Below, in pieces: positions 20,051 to 32,798 of a DNA stretch of 64,000 nt; position 1 is the first letter of the stretch, and each line of letters opens with the position of its first letter. The stretch lies in assembly GCF_003369915.1 (NCBI RefSeq), contig NC_046674.1:26725657-26789656 (forward strand), written 5' to 3'. A model generated the notes under the pieces. That model had not been told where the DNA came from. It searched no databases and saw nothing but the letters and a program-made list of their open reading frames with translations. The stretch comes from Drosophila miranda. Taxonomy: Eukaryota > Arthropoda > Insecta > Diptera > Drosophilidae. The translations under genes were made by a program, and so were the position numbers.

Positions 20051-20919
20051 CCACACTGACACTCACACATTGAACATTGATAATTTTATGTTTTTTTTAT
20101 ATGGTATATTCAGAAAGAATCATTTTGTTTATTATATATTTTTATTTAAATTAATATATTTTATATATTTTTCTTGATTTCTTATTTTGGGTGCAGTTAT
20201 ATAATTATAATTGTTAGTGTTACGCGAGAAGAGAATAGCAGCCCCTATATTATTTATACGAGACCGCAAGCCCCAGCCAGCCCAAAAACCACAAAACCTT
20301 ACGCTCCTGCGAAGGAAAGGATAGATAATTTTGGAATCCTTATTTTTACTTTTTGTCATTGTCCCATTCAAAACCAATCACAACAATCCAATATTTAACT
20401 ATTTATATTAATTCGAATGATTTCACAGTGGCAGTGGTATTATATTTTTGTACAATTTGAAACAATAGCAGCGGAATAATTCGAAAAAAATTCAAAACAG
20501 AGAGAGGAATAGAGAGAGATGGAGAGATAGAGAAAGAGAGAGCGCGCTCGTTGATCAATCAAATGTGGGGGGTATATAATTCTCAAAGTGCCTTATCATT
20601 AATATATTATATATGAATATGAAACAAATACAGAAAACACACAAATTATGTATAGTCTTGAGAAAGAGTGAAAAAACAAAACAACAAAAAAAAGGCATTA
20701 ATTATTTATTTGTATTTAATTACTATCTACCCAATCAATCCCCACTTGTTACGGCAGAGTGCAAAGGTCTACCACATAATGATACTATGTAAACAAACCA
20801 ATATAAATTACTGTTTTTTTTTTTTTTTCTGTATTTATACTTAAACTTAGACGTAACTGAAACCCTCAGCTTTTGGTTATTACTATACGATAATTCTTTT
20901 TATAAAAACATGCTCTTCC
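20051..20919. other. Unit 3-specific host segment, third part
   Basis: AT-rich noncoding DNA with several ATTTATTTG-type stretches, a GA-rich patch (20500-20545) and a T run (20814-20828). It ends where collinearity with units 2 and 4 resumes at CTTTGTACAACAAACAAG. It has the look of a long 3'UTR or intergenic spacer, and I see no gene. Confidence 0.5.
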
Positions 20920-22294
20920 CTTTGTACAACAAACAAGCACAGAAACACAAAACAAAATCGTACGACCGTCAATATGTGGCCTTATCAAATGGAACCCTTT
21001 ACTCTACGCCTTACGCCTCACATCGTCTTCCCTTTAAAGTAATAATGAATACTATGCTAATCGGAAGCGAGAAAGAGAGAGAACTCTGGAATGAGAGAGA
21101 ACTCTGGAATGACCCACATAATCAATATCAGAGAGGAACATGAAAGAGTTTTTGAATGCCAGTTGAATTATTCATTATTTATACAATATACTTATTATAT
21201 ACTACAATGCCTTGTTCGTTATTTATGTAATCATACAATCTATATACCAAGATAGTTCATAGATTTCTTCCGCACAAAAGACAGCAACGAGAAAAGACAA
21301 CAACCGATCAGGATCGAACACAACTGTACATGAATTTTGTTACATGCTGAAACATGCCTATTTATGCTTCCATTGCAACACAACTGTGTATTTTTATATA
21401 GTAAATTACATTTTTATGAAGTGAAAACCATTTAGTTTACGGCGAATTTTAGGTTATTTAGCAATTAAATGAAAGCGTTACAAAATAAATGAAACAAGAA
21501 AAACCAAAGTCGATTCCATTTACCCAACAGCAACGGGGCCGCTGCCTATGGCGGGGGTTATCGCCAATCTCTCTTCCAGGGCGTCTGTCGACGGGGTGAC
21601 GGTGACGGCGACGGTACGCTATCGGTCCGGCGGAGAGACCGTCCGGCACACCGATTGCAAGCTCTGCAAACCTTTTTTTTATGTTATTTCCAAACCATTC
21701 GGTTCCCGCCACAAGGCATTTGCACCTGAACGATCAGACAGGATCTTGAGGTATCAAAACGCCACAATTGACCGACTGGGAAAGTAGCATAGCATAGCAT
21801 CAGAGCCAAGGTCCAAGTAGCAGCAGGTTCAAGAAGCTTCAGTTGCGTCATTGCAGCCATTTTCATAGTTTCATAGGCGCCGGCTTCCAGAGTTTCATAG
21901 CACCCAAAGAGCATAGTTGCATAGCCAGCACCTTAAATAGTTTCGTAGCAGGCAAATTGCATGGTTTCGTAGCAGCCACTTCAAGAGTGGATTTATTTAT
22001 AAATTATGGTATACTTTCAGGCTGTTTTGCAAATACAAATTCTGGTTCCAATCGGTTGCCACAACTGTCCCTATCACGAAAGATATAGCCAAGGAAAAAC
22101 AAAAAGTTGAAGCAGACTTAAAATTGGTACAAAACGAGAAAAATTAAAAAAAAAGTCAAACGGCCAACCTAGCTTACAAAAGCACAATTTTCGACATACG
22201 AAAAAATCTATTGTTTTTTATCTATTCGAATTATAATGCATCATGAACCTTATCAATACTTTTTCTATATTTTTAACATCGATATTAATAGAAA

Positions 22295-23384
22295 CGAGGG
22301 GGAACGTTGTGAGTTGCTGCGGACACCGCAACTCTACGGTTATACCCGATACTAAGTCAGTATGGCTCTCCTCCGGCAGACGCCGCTAATATTAAACGAC
22401 ACGACAAAGAGTGCGTGCGAGAGAGACAGATAATCAGTCTGAGCGTGACGTCGGGCGCTGCGTAGCCACTGAAAATTGATTTCTTGCTTTTGGCTACAAA
22501 AATGATCCGATCTGATCCAGATTCAGCAATCTGATAGATATGGTCATTATCTATGATTCTGCGTTTTTAGTTTTCTCGAATGTGCAATATTGTGGATGCA
22601 ACAGATTTTCGTGTTTTGTGGGGGCGGAAAGGGGTGGGGCGAATTTCTGAGATATACGTTTTATAGTGAGATCTAACAGAAGTGCGGATACCAAATTTGG
22701 TTACTCTAGCCTTAATAGTCTCTGAGATTTGTGGATGCCCCAGATTTTCGTCCTTTGCGTGGCCGGAAGGGGGTGTGGCGAAATTTGGCCACGAAACGGT
22801 CAAGGTCCGATATCACAGGAGTGTGGATACCAAATTTGGTTGCTCTGGCTCTTATAGGTTCTGAGATCCTTGAACTCATATTTTGCAATTGACAAAACCG
22901 ACCATGAAACCTGTGTGTTAGAGAGAGACAGAGCGAGAAAGAATGAAATTGTTTTCTTGATTCTGGCTATAATCATTATTCGATCTGGTTCAGATTTTGC
23001 ACTGTAGAAGATATGGTCATCCTCACCGATTCTGCGTTTTTGGTTTTATCGTATCTTTAAAAATGTGGATGCCACAGATTTTCGTCCTTTGTGGGGGCGG
23101 AAGTGGGCGGGGCGAAGTTTTGAAATATTTTTGTAGCAGTGACATATCACAGAAGTCTGGATCCAAAACATCGTTGCTCTCGCTCTTATAGTCTTTGAGC
23201 ACTAGGCGCTGAAGGGGACGGACAGACGGACAGACAGACAGGGCTCAATCGACTCGGCTATTGATGCTGATCAAGAATATATATACTTTATGGGGTCGGA
23301 AACGATTCCTTCTGGACGTTACACACATCCACTTTTACCACAAATCTAATATACCCCAATACTCATTTTGAGTATCGGTTATAA
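22295..23384 (+). mobile_element. DINE-1/INE-1-like Helitron-related element between units 3 and 4
   Basis: This is the longest plus-strand copy. It carries three diverged repeats of the CAGATTTTCGTCCTTT-containing block (near 22602, 22742 and 23077), where the other plus-strand copies have two. Its insertion point and flanks match the earlier units. Confidence 0.77.
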
Positions 23385-23463
23385 AAAGTACATTAAAGTT
23401 TTCGCTGGCGCATCAACGAATTTTGGTGCCAATTTGCAGCCGATGCAAAAAAAATGTATAATT

Positions 23464-23662
23464 TGTAAGATATGAATATTAGTTTATAAGATTTGAATAT
23501 AAGTTTAAGATTTACTCATCGATAGTATTATAAGAAATACCAATGTACTCGATATATCGATACTTGTCCTCGACAAGTATCGATATGCCAACACACATTC
23601 ATTCGAATACGCCGATCAAGAAAGAAGAACATATAATAAAACCGTGCTATTAAAAGTTTACA
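23464..23662 (+). repeat. 5' LTR of the Ty3/gypsy element
   Basis: The 199-bp LTR runs from TGTAAG to TTTACA. It contains a perfect 15-bp stem (23554-23568 with 23572-23586) around the 3-nt loop CTC, and a CATATAATAAAACC segment near the end that can serve as TATA or poly(A) signal. No convincing tRNA primer site is seen immediately downstream. Confidence 0.92.
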
Positions 23663-23830
23663 TATCAGGTGTGGGGTTTGCCCAAAAAAAAAAAAAAACT
23701 CTGCGATGAACAATGCAGACATAAGAGCGAAAACCAAAAGTGAACTTAGCGACATATTGCGTAGCGACATAACGTATATTTTGATCAAGATGCCAACATA
23801 CACCAATTACGTACAGCAGTGAAAAAAATC

Positions 23831-24953
23831 ATGGAAGACACGCATGAGCTAGGAAATACGGCGCCAAGCGCAGACGAGACTATGCAGGCAGACATTTTTG
23901 CAGTCCCGGTTGAGCGCGAGATAGATAGAGACAACCGTAGTGCACAACACGCAGTAAAAGCGAGAAGCATTCATGCCGCGACAAGACAACGCTTGTTCGA
24001 AATTGACCATGCGATCAGATGAATACGAAGAAGAATCGCGCCGTTTGCAGCAGTTGGAACAATTGTACGTTTCTCGCAAGCGCTTAGCTGATCTCAAATT
24101 AAGCATATTGAAAACGGAGAAAGAGGCTATGGAGTTGGAAACGCCGAGAGATTGCATCGACTTGACACACATTGAGGCGTTGATGCGTCCATTTTCTGGA
24201 GATGACGACCAGGCTGTAACCAGTTGGATAAGTAACTTTGAGGACATTATGAATTTCCATGGTGTATCCGAGTCCAAATGCTGGATATTAGCGAAGCGGC
24301 TGCTAGGCGGATCGGCGAAGGCGTACATCGACCATGTGGCGCCTTTGACTTGGCAATTGATGCGAGCAGAATTGCTCAACGTCTTTGAGCAGAAAGTGAC
24401 AGCGTGGGACATTGGAAAGCGACTGGAGGCACGGAAAATTGCAAATAATGAAAGCGCATTGCAATATTTCGTCGCAATGTGCAGCATAGCGTCGCAAGCA
24501 GACATGGCCACGAGCGATGTGGTCAAATTCATCGTAGAGGGACTGCAGGACAAGACGGGCATGGCAGCATCCATGCTATATTGCAGCACACTCAACGAGT
24601 TGCGTGACAAGATGGTCACCTATGATAAGGTCAGAAGAGCTCCTGGCGTCGTAGCAATTCGTAGCGAAGGTATGACAAAGGGAAAACTAAATGTGAGTAT
24701 GGCAGTTGGGCAGCAGCAAGGTGGTGGCGCATTGCGTTGCTACAACTGTCGGCAATTTGGGCACGTTATGAAGAAATGCAGTCAGCCAAAGAGACCGGAT
24801 GGGGCATGTTTTAACTGTTGGAGTACCAGCCACCTATATTCGCAGTGCCCGAAACGAAAGATGGCCACTAGGGTAGCTGCAGTTCAAGATGAGGAGCGAC
24901 CAGGAGAAAAAAACAACGACGATTTTGCGGCTGTCCAGTTAATCACTTTATGA
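23831..24953 (+). CDS. Ty3/gypsy Gag
   Basis: The main frame runs from ATG 23973 to TGA 24951-24953 (326 codons). It has a capsid-like region (PFSGDDDQAVTSWISNFEDI, AYIDHVAPLTW) and two CCHC zinc knuckles (CYNCRQFGHVMKKC and CFNCWSTSHLYSQC), which bind genomic RNA in the particle. An upstream frame from ATG 23831 also looks gag-like (MEDTHELGNTAPSADET) but stops near 24022, so the N-terminus may be frameshifted. The start is uncertain for that reason. Confidence 0.8.
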
Positions 24954-24998
24954 CTTCCGTTTGGTGAACAAAGAGGCGTCAGTATTTTTAGTCTATTT

Positions 24999-27900
24999 GA
25001 TACAGGTGCCCCGTAAGTTTTATTCATAAGTCTTTGATACCGAAGTCGGCTATAGTTGAAGCCTATATTGAAGTTAGGAAATACTATGGACTAGGAGGAC
25101 AACCAATTCCCATATGGGGAAAATTTAAGTGCCATATTGAATTTTGCACAAAGAAATATATCGTTTTATTAAACATCGTAGATGATAACATGCTGCCTTT
25201 GCCGGTATTGTTGGGACGCGATGCCCTTAAAGTTATTGAAGTAAAATTAGTTCATACGAAAAATATCAATGCGAAGCAACACACATCATTAAGTTCGTTA
25301 AAGCAAAAAGCTATTAGTTTAACCTGCGCGTCTTTATTCACCGAACGTAAAAATAATATTAACATAAGACTATATGATAAGTTAGATGGTAATCAATCAG
25401 AAAGAAGCGAGCTAATCAATCGTTCTAATCCATTTAAAAATCAGACACAAGAAAACTCAAGAAATGACAAAATGGCCATCGAGAATATGAATCAAGGCGA
25501 CGAATTCAGTAACTTTTGTGCGTCGGTAGAGATTGATGAAGAGGAACATATTAACGTAGGTTTCGAATTTGGCCTCACTCTTGCAGAAAAGTGTAGGGAA
25601 GTTATTAAGACATACTATTTACACAAAGAATTTGACTTTAAAGCACCACCAAAGTATCAGATGCAGATTCGTGTAACAGAAACAACACCATTTCATTGTA
25701 CTCCGCGTCGTTTATCCTACCATGAGAGAGAGAAAGTAGCTGAAGTAGTAGATGATCTGTTAGAAAAGAAATTAATCCGTCATAATGAGTCTCCTTATGC
25801 TTCCCCGTTGGTCCTAGTAAAAAAAAAATCAGGAGAACTTCGAATGTGTGTCGATTACCGTGGTCTGAACAAACGAATTGTTAAAGATAATTTCCCATTG
25901 CCCCTTATTGAGGACTGTCTTGAGTTTTTAGAAAACAAGTGCTGTTTTTCCATTATAGATTTGAAAAGTGGGTATCATCAAATAGGCGTAGAAGAAAAAT
26001 CAGTTCCGTATACATCGTTTGTGACACCGCAAGGACAGTATGAGTACTTGAGAATGCCCTTTGGGTTAAAAAATGGATCCGCTATTTTTCAGAGATTTAT
26101 TTCGGAGCTCTTGAGAGACTTTATTAGGAACAAAAGCATTGTAGTGTACATGGATGATATATTAGTAGCGACTAAAACAGTTGAAGAACATATGGATATA
26201 TTAAAAAGACTATGCATTCGGTTTAGCGAGCAAAATTTAGAGATAAATCTAAAAAAGTGTAGGTTTGTCAATCGAAACATCGATTTCCTGGGGTATAAAG
26301 TTAATCAAAACGGAATAGTTGAAAAAATACCCAGTCCCTCAAAATGTAAAAGCACTGCACTCATGTTGTCATTTGCGACGACAGCTAAGCCCTTGGTGCA
26401 GTTGTTAAAAGAAGGTGGTCCGTTTCCCATGAATAGAGAACAGGTGAAGACGTTTGAAACTCTTAAGAATGCGTTGGCAAATCCTCCGGTATTAGCCATT
26501 TTTAGCCCAAATAGAGAAACGGAATTACATACAGACGCAAGTTCATACGGTTATGGCGCAATACTGATGCAAAGACAATATGATGGGAAGATGCACCCTG
26601 TGTCCTATTATTCCGGCAAAACAACAGAAAGAGAATCACGTTATCATAGTTTCGAACTAGAGACATTGGCTATAATTTATGCATTGAGGCGTTTTAGAGC
26701 ATATTTGGAGCATAGGTCCTTCAAAATAATCACGGATTGTAATTCGTTAGTACAGACGTTAACCAGAAAGTCAATTAGTCCTAAGATAGCACGGTGGTCC
26801 CTAGAGTTAGAGAACTATGATTACTCCATTATGCACAGACCTGGGGCCAGTATGGCGCACGTTGATGCGCTGAGCAGACAAGATCAAGTGACGAATATGT
26901 TAGAGGATGGTTATAGAGTCAAATACGATTTAGAAAAGTCTAATTTAGAAAAAGATGAGAGTAGAAAGCAATATACAAGGAATAGTGTAAGTAGAGACAA
27001 CACTGGTAGTGAGCATAGAGGTACCGTAGAGAACCCTGTGATTAAGTGTAGAGAATTAAATATCAATAGAGAGCGTAGTAGTACCGTACAGAACCCTGCG
27101 ATTGAGTGTGGAGAATCAAGTGCAGTAGGAAGTAGATTGGGAAATAGGTGGAAGTCTGATGATAGAGAGAACCTTGGTGCTGATTGTAGAGATAACATAG
27201 AGAATAGTGAATATAGGGAAGAGGATGGATGGAAGATTGAAATTAGAGATTTGAGCCAATGTAGCGGAAGCGTTAACGATGTGGTGGGGGGAGTAAAGTA
27301 CATTAGTAGTAGGAATTCAGATAAAGAGAAAAAATGTGTTGAGGATACAGTAGAGAGGGACAAGTTAGAGTTTCAGGAGGAAAGATTACTAAAATCATTG
27401 ATAGTTGGGGTAGTAGGTGCAACGCCAGAAGATGTTGATTTGATATTGCAAACAGAACAGATGCGAGACAAGGAAGTAGTTAGGATTCGAAAAATGCTAG
27501 AGGATGGAATTGAAGTAGATTTTGAAATGATAGATGGTATTGTTTACAAGAGGAGTTGTGAAAACAAACTATGTTTCTATGTACCAATGTGTATGGAAGA
27601 GCAGTTGATAAGGCGGTCACACGAAAAACTAGGACATCTGGCCGCAGAGAAGTGCGTGAGTGACCTTTTGAGGACCTACTGGTTTCCGTCAATGAGAAGT
27701 AAAGTGGCAAGGTTCATCAGAAACTGTCTACCGTGTATACTACACTCGATGCCTAAAACAATCCATAACAGAACGCTCCATAGTATCCCAAAGTCGTGTG
27801 TTTCTTTTCATACCCTACATGTTGATCATTTGGGTCCGTTGCCGAGTATTAGATCTAAGCGAAAACACCTCCTTGTGGTAATAGATGCATTCACTAAGTT

Positions 27901-28564
27901 TGTCAAATTGTTCCCGGTTAATAGTACCAGCACGCGGGAAGCGAAGGATGCCTTAAGTAAATATTTTGATTTCTATAGTCGCCCTACTAGGATAATATCA
28001 GATCGTGGGACCTGTTTCACCTCGTTAGAGTTCTCTAGTTTTCTGCAGGAGAGAGGGATAGAGCACATTAAGGTAGCTACAGGTGCACCGCAGGCGAATG
28101 GCCAAGTGGAGCGGGTGAATCGTGTTCTTACTCCTATGTTAGGAAAACTGTCAGAGCCCCTTGAGCAAGCCGATTGGTATAGGTTGATGAGCAAGGTAGA
28201 GCACGCCATTAATAACTCCGTTAACAGCAGTACGAAAAAGACACCTAGCACATTGTTATTTGGAATACCCCAGAAAGGACCCGTTGTAGATGAATTAACC
28301 GAATACCTAGAGGAGAAGTTAGCGTCAGAACTTAGAGAGTTGGAAACTATAAGAGAAATAGCAAGTGAGAACATACGGTTGTCGCAGAAAAGAAATGAGA
28401 AGATGTATGCCCATAAACATAGAGCCCCATTAAAGTATGAACCTAGTGACTATGTAGCAGTCCGGCATGTGGACACAACACCGGGGATCAATAAGAAGTT
28501 CGCACCAATAGAGTATTGGATAATGATCGTTATGAGGTTGTCGACATTGAGGACTGTCAGTTGA
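24999..28564 (+). pseudogene. Ty3/gypsy Pol (protease, RT, RNase H, integrase), frame-broken
   Basis: The aspartic protease motif DTGAP (24999-25013) is in the gag frame. The rest of the protease and all downstream domains lie in another frame, open from about 25010 to 28564. The RT has the catalytic YMDD (26147-26158), and RNase H begins near 26530 (TDASSYGYGAIL). The integrase has its HHCC finger near 27620-27750 and the D, D, E residues near 27823, 28001 and 28103. Near 28510 the frame shifts again, and the true C-terminal segment continues in another frame to about 28650. Unless the first shift is a programmed event, the polyprotein cannot be made. Confidence 0.88.
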
Positions 28565-28759
28565 CGCAAATGCCATTCCGAAGTATATTAGAACCAGCAA
28601 GGCTTAAACCCTGGGTAGAGTGTAAGGATAAAACCATGGTCTCATGTTGTTAATCGATGAAATAGTATGTTAAGTAAGACAATACCGAATAAGAAATGTT
28701 TAACCAACTGTATGCCTTAATGTGTAGATCGTGGGCGATCTGTAGTCAGGTTGCCCGAA

Positions 28760-28957
28760 TGTAAGATATGAATATTAGTTTATAAGATTTGAATATTAGT
28801 TTAAGATTTACTCATCGATAGTATTATAAGAAATACCAATGTACTCGATACTTGATACTTGTCGAGGACAAGTATCGATATGCCAACACACATTCATTCG
28901 AATACGCCGATCAAGAAAGAAGAACATATAATAAAACCGTGCTATTAAAAGTTTACA
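28760..28957 (+). repeat. 3' LTR of the Ty3/gypsy element
   Basis: The 198-bp LTR matches the 5' LTR except for one substitution and a short stretch at the internal hairpin. There the loop reads GAG (28864-28866), the reverse complement of the CTC loop in the 5' LTR. The sequence just upstream is not purine-rich, so the usual polypurine tract is not evident. Confidence 0.92.
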
Positions 28958-29251
28958 AATTTATACAAAAAAATTGAAACTGTTGAAATTAATTGCTTTT
29001 TCAGAGTTACATAAATGAAAAATGTTGTGTTTTTTTTAAAGGTTTTTCTCCGACATAATAATTTTGAAGATAACCTTGAATATTTGTTATGTTTACGGTT
29101 TTAGCATTCTTCCGTGGAGCTTACCAAAAAATTCTGGACCTGTCTAGTTGGTAACTTGGTTCGTCCTGATTATAAAACAGTAAATATCATTGTTCTTTGA
29201 TTGCGTCTATTTTTTTTTTAGTAGTTTCATTGTTTGCCGACCAGAATATGA

Positions 29252-29478
29252 CTAGTGTTTCAGAGTGAAGTCTGACCAGGCGTTGTAGACAATTGGATGC
29301 GTGTAGATGTATAACAGCACCCACATTAGGAACATGCAGATCATTAGGATCGGGTCTGCACTGGAAAACACCAGTCTAAAATATTCGATTTGATATCGGA
29401 ATCAAAGGGTCCTGCTCCACGTACAAATTCACATACTATATTGTATCTATATTTATCTATCACAGTGACCTGTGACAT
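29252..29478 (-). pseudogene. Broken copy of small membrane-protein-like ORF (unit 4)
   Basis: This is collinear with 6021-6242 but carries the same five extra mid-segment bases as units 1 and 3, so the hydrophobic half is out of frame. Confidence 0.4.
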
Positions 29479-30101
29479 TCAGTGATCACAACTCTAAAAT
29501 ATGTAGATATTCCACATTCAAATTCGATTCCGATAACAAAAATAAAGTCAAGTCCAACAGAGAATAGTTCAGGATAAAGGATAAGCAAAACGGAACAACA
29601 AAGGAGCAAGTAGGTAACCCCACCCTCCCATTGGTGGCCAATGGTGGCCCCCCACAGCCCTTTGTCCAGCAGCGGTATGGGAGTGTATTCGTGTGTTCCT
29701 GTGTCCGTGTGTCGTTGGTTAATGTGTGCAAAATTATAAGCATTGGTGACTCTTGCAATATCCCCACGCTGCAAGTGGTGCGCTGTCGCTGCCTCTGCCT
29801 CAGTCGCTGCTTACCGAAATAGCGCTGTTGCTGCACTCGCTGCCGCTAGACCAATGTGTCTCTGTGTGTGTGTGTGTGTGGGTGGTTTTTTTTTGCTTAT
29901 AGGTCAAGTTAAAAGTAAAAGTATCCAACACCATTTGAGCCGTGTCTTTGCTACTCGTCGCCATCTTTCGCCCTTGTTCGTTCGCCCTCTCTCTTTATCA
30001 TCCGATCCCTTTTGAGTCTTTTGAGTTTTTGCGAAACATTCGCGTTACGTATCCCCAAGCAGCAATGGAAATTGATTTCAACGTATCTCTCCCATTCGTA
30101 G

Positions 30102-30302
30102 GTGGCCAGCGATCATCACCAGCCGCAGCAGCAACAGCAGCAACAGCAGCACCAGCACCATCAGCAGCAGACAGCGGATCAACTCGTCCTGGATATCAGC
30201 ATGGAGCAGTCACAGTCGCAGCAGCACCGCCTCTATGGCGCCCTCACACGCACCATCTCACAGCCGGCTCAACAGCGCCACCCTCTGCACCAGCAGCAGA
30301 TC

Positions 30303-30334
<32 letters not shown>

Positions 30335-30937
30335 GCAGGGTGTTGCCTCCTTGGTGACCATCATTGAGAATCTGGGGAACATGAATCTGCACCGTAAGCT
30401 CCAGCGCACACAGTTGGAGCCGCTGCTCCAACAGCCCATGAACATATCTCGGTGAGTGCCCCCCCCCCCAGATCTGTCAGATCTTTTATTATGCGCCAGA
30501 CGTGCCTTACATGTGACTTACTCTTTCCCTTCGTTTGTGTGTTACAGCTACAAGACGGAGCTGTGCCGCCCGTTCGAGGAGGCCGGCGAGTGCAAGTACG
30601 GAGAGAAGTGCCAGTTCGCGCACGGCTTCCACGAGCTGCGCAACCTGCAGCGCCATCCCAAGTACAAGACAGAGTACTGCCGCACCTTCCACAGCGTCGG
30701 CTTCTGCCCCTACGGGCCGCGCTGCCACTTTGTGCACAACGCGGACGAGGCCCGCGCTCAGCAGCAGGCCGCAGCCCAGGCGGAAGCGGATTGGGAGGAC
30801 AGGCCAAGCAGATGCTGCAGAAGAGCATGAGCACGCCGATGCAGCAGGAGAAGATGCCGCGCTTGCCCGTCTTCAACCGCCTGAGCTCTGCCGTGGAGGA
30901 CTACCAGCAGAAGCTTCAGTCCAGCCTACTGCCCTAA
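30102..30937 (+). CDS. Tis11: Tis11-like tandem CCCH zinc-finger gene copy 4, partial and frame-broken
   Basis: The exons are 30102-30451 and 30548-30937. The acceptor of the first reads TTCGTAG where the other copies have TTCGCAG. The Q tract is three codons longer than in copy 2, so phase is preserved. The zinc-finger exon encodes the same two complete C-x8-C-x5-C-x3-H fingers. The finger frame stops at 30828-30830, and the C-terminal motif is out of frame, ending at 30935-30937. The exon is the same length in all three copies (390 bp), so no indel has entered it since duplication. It may still be transcribed, but no promoter or start exon is visible. Confidence 0.8.
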
Positions 30938-31748
30938 GCAGCTCCAGCATCAGCATCAACACGAACATCAACACAGTCAAGCCACACCTCACCTTCGCCT
31001 TCGCCTTCGCCCTCGCCCTCGCCCATTCACCCAGCATCCCCCAATCCTTTGTACAACAAACAAGCACAGAAACACAAAACAAAATCGTACGACCGTCAAT
31101 ATGTGGCCTTATCAAATGGAACCCTTTACTCTACGCCTTACGCCCCACATCGTCTTCCCTTTAAAGTAATAATGAATACTATGCTAATCGGAAGCGAGAA
31201 AGAGAGAGAACTCTGGAATGACCCACATAATCAATATCAGAGAGGAACATGAAAGAGTTTTTGAATGCCAGTTGAATTATTCATTATTTATACAATATAC
31301 TTATTATATACTACAATGCCTTGTTCGTTATTTATGTAATCATACAATCTATATACCAAGATAGTTCATAGATTTCTTCCGCACAAAAGACAGCAACGAG
31401 AAAAGACAACAACCGATCAGGATCGAACACAACTGTACATGAATTTTGTTACATGCTGAAACATGCCTATTTATGCTTCCATTGCAACACAACTGTGTAT
31501 TTTTATATAGTAAATTACATTTTTATGAAGTGAAAACCATTTAGTTTACGGCGAATTTTAGGTTATTTAGCAATTAAATGAAAGCGTTACAAAATAAATG
31601 AAACAAAAAAAACCAAAGTCGATTCCATTTACCCAACAGCAACGGGGCCGCTGCCTATGGCGGGGGTTATCGCCAATCTCTCTTCCAGGGCGTCTGTCGA
31701 CGGGGTGACGGTGACGGCTACGGTACGCTATCGGTCCGGCGGAGAGAC

Positions 31749-32798
31749 TCAAATGAGTATTGGGGTATATTAGATTTGTGGTAAAAGTGGATGTGTGTAA
31801 CGTCCAGAAGGAATCGTTTCCGACCCCATAAAGTATATATATTCTTGATCGTCCGTCCGTCTGTCCGTCTGTCCGTCCCCTTCAGCGCCTAGTGCTCAAA
31901 GACTATAAGAGCTAGAGCAACGATGTTTTGGATCCAGACTTCTGTGATATGTCACTGCTACAAAAATATTTCAAAACTTCGCCCCGCCCACTTCCGCCCC
32001 CACAAAGGACGAAAATCTGTGGCATCCACAATTTTAAAGATATGAGAAAACCAAACGTAGAATTGTAGAGAATGACCATATCTTTAAGACTGCGGAATGT
32101 GTATTGGATCGTATTATTATTATAGCCAGCATCAAGAAAACAATTTCATTTTTTCTCGCCCTGTCTCTCTCTAACACACACGTAGCATAGGCGGCTTTGC
32201 TTAGAGTAAAACATTAGCGCCTAGATCTCAGAGACTACAAAAGCTAGAGCAACCAAATTTGGTATCCACACTCCTAATATATCGGACCGAGACGAGTTTG
32301 TTTCAAAATTTCGCCACACCCCCTTCCGCCCCCGCAAAGGACGAAAATCTGGGAATATTTAAAAATCTCAGAGACTATTAAGGCTAGAGTAACCAAATTT
32401 GGTATCCGCACTCCTGGTAGATCTAGCTATAAAACGTGTATCTCAAATATTCGCCTCACCCCTTTCCGCCCACACAAAGGACGAAAATCTGTTGCATCCA
32501 AAATATCGCACATTCGAGAAAACTAAAAACGCAGAATCATAGATAATGACCATATCTATCAGATTGCTGAATCTGGATCAGATCGGATCATTTTTGTAGC
32601 CAAAAGCAAGAAATCAATTTTCAGTGGCTACGCAGCGCCCGACGTCACGCTCAGACTGATTATCTGTCTCTCTCGCACGCACTCTTTGTCGTGTCGTTTA
32701 ATATTAGCGGCGTCTGCCGGAGGAGAGCCATACTGACTTAGTATCGGGTATAACCGTAGAGTTGCGGTGTCCGCAGCAACTCACAACGTTCCCCCTCG
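31749..32798 (-). mobile_element. Inverted DINE-1-like element, first of a head-to-tail dimer
   Basis: This has the same element sequence as the plus-strand copies but in reverse orientation, and it lacks the outermost terminal bases. Its minisatellite is contracted and a nearby segment is missing (compare 31848-31880 with 32918-33006). It is joined directly to the next copy. Confidence 0.77.

Larger units (their letters stand above)
10195..22294. repeat. Tandem array unit 3 (expanded by two LINEs and an extra 3' segment)
   Basis: The unit is collinear with unit 2 from 10195 to about 12316 and again from about 20920 to 22294. Between these lie an LOA-like LINE (12557-17846), an R1-like LINE (about 18289-20050) and roughly 1.5 kb of other sequence (12317-12556, 17862-18288, 20051-20919) that units 2 and 4 lack. 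The Tis11-like exons are at 11416-11753 and 11847-12236. Confidence 0.88.
23464..28957 (+). mobile_element. Ty3/gypsy LTR retrotransposon with both LTRs
   Basis: The two LTRs (23464-23662 and 28760-28957) begin TG and end CA, and they flank gag and pol. The 4-bp sequence AATT is duplicated at 23460-23463 and 28958-28961, and joining the flanks restores the sequence seen in the other units. The LTRs are nearly identical, so insertion is young. No env gene is present. The coding region nevertheless carries frame breaks at the protease and near the pol end. I cannot name the family. Confidence 0.94.
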
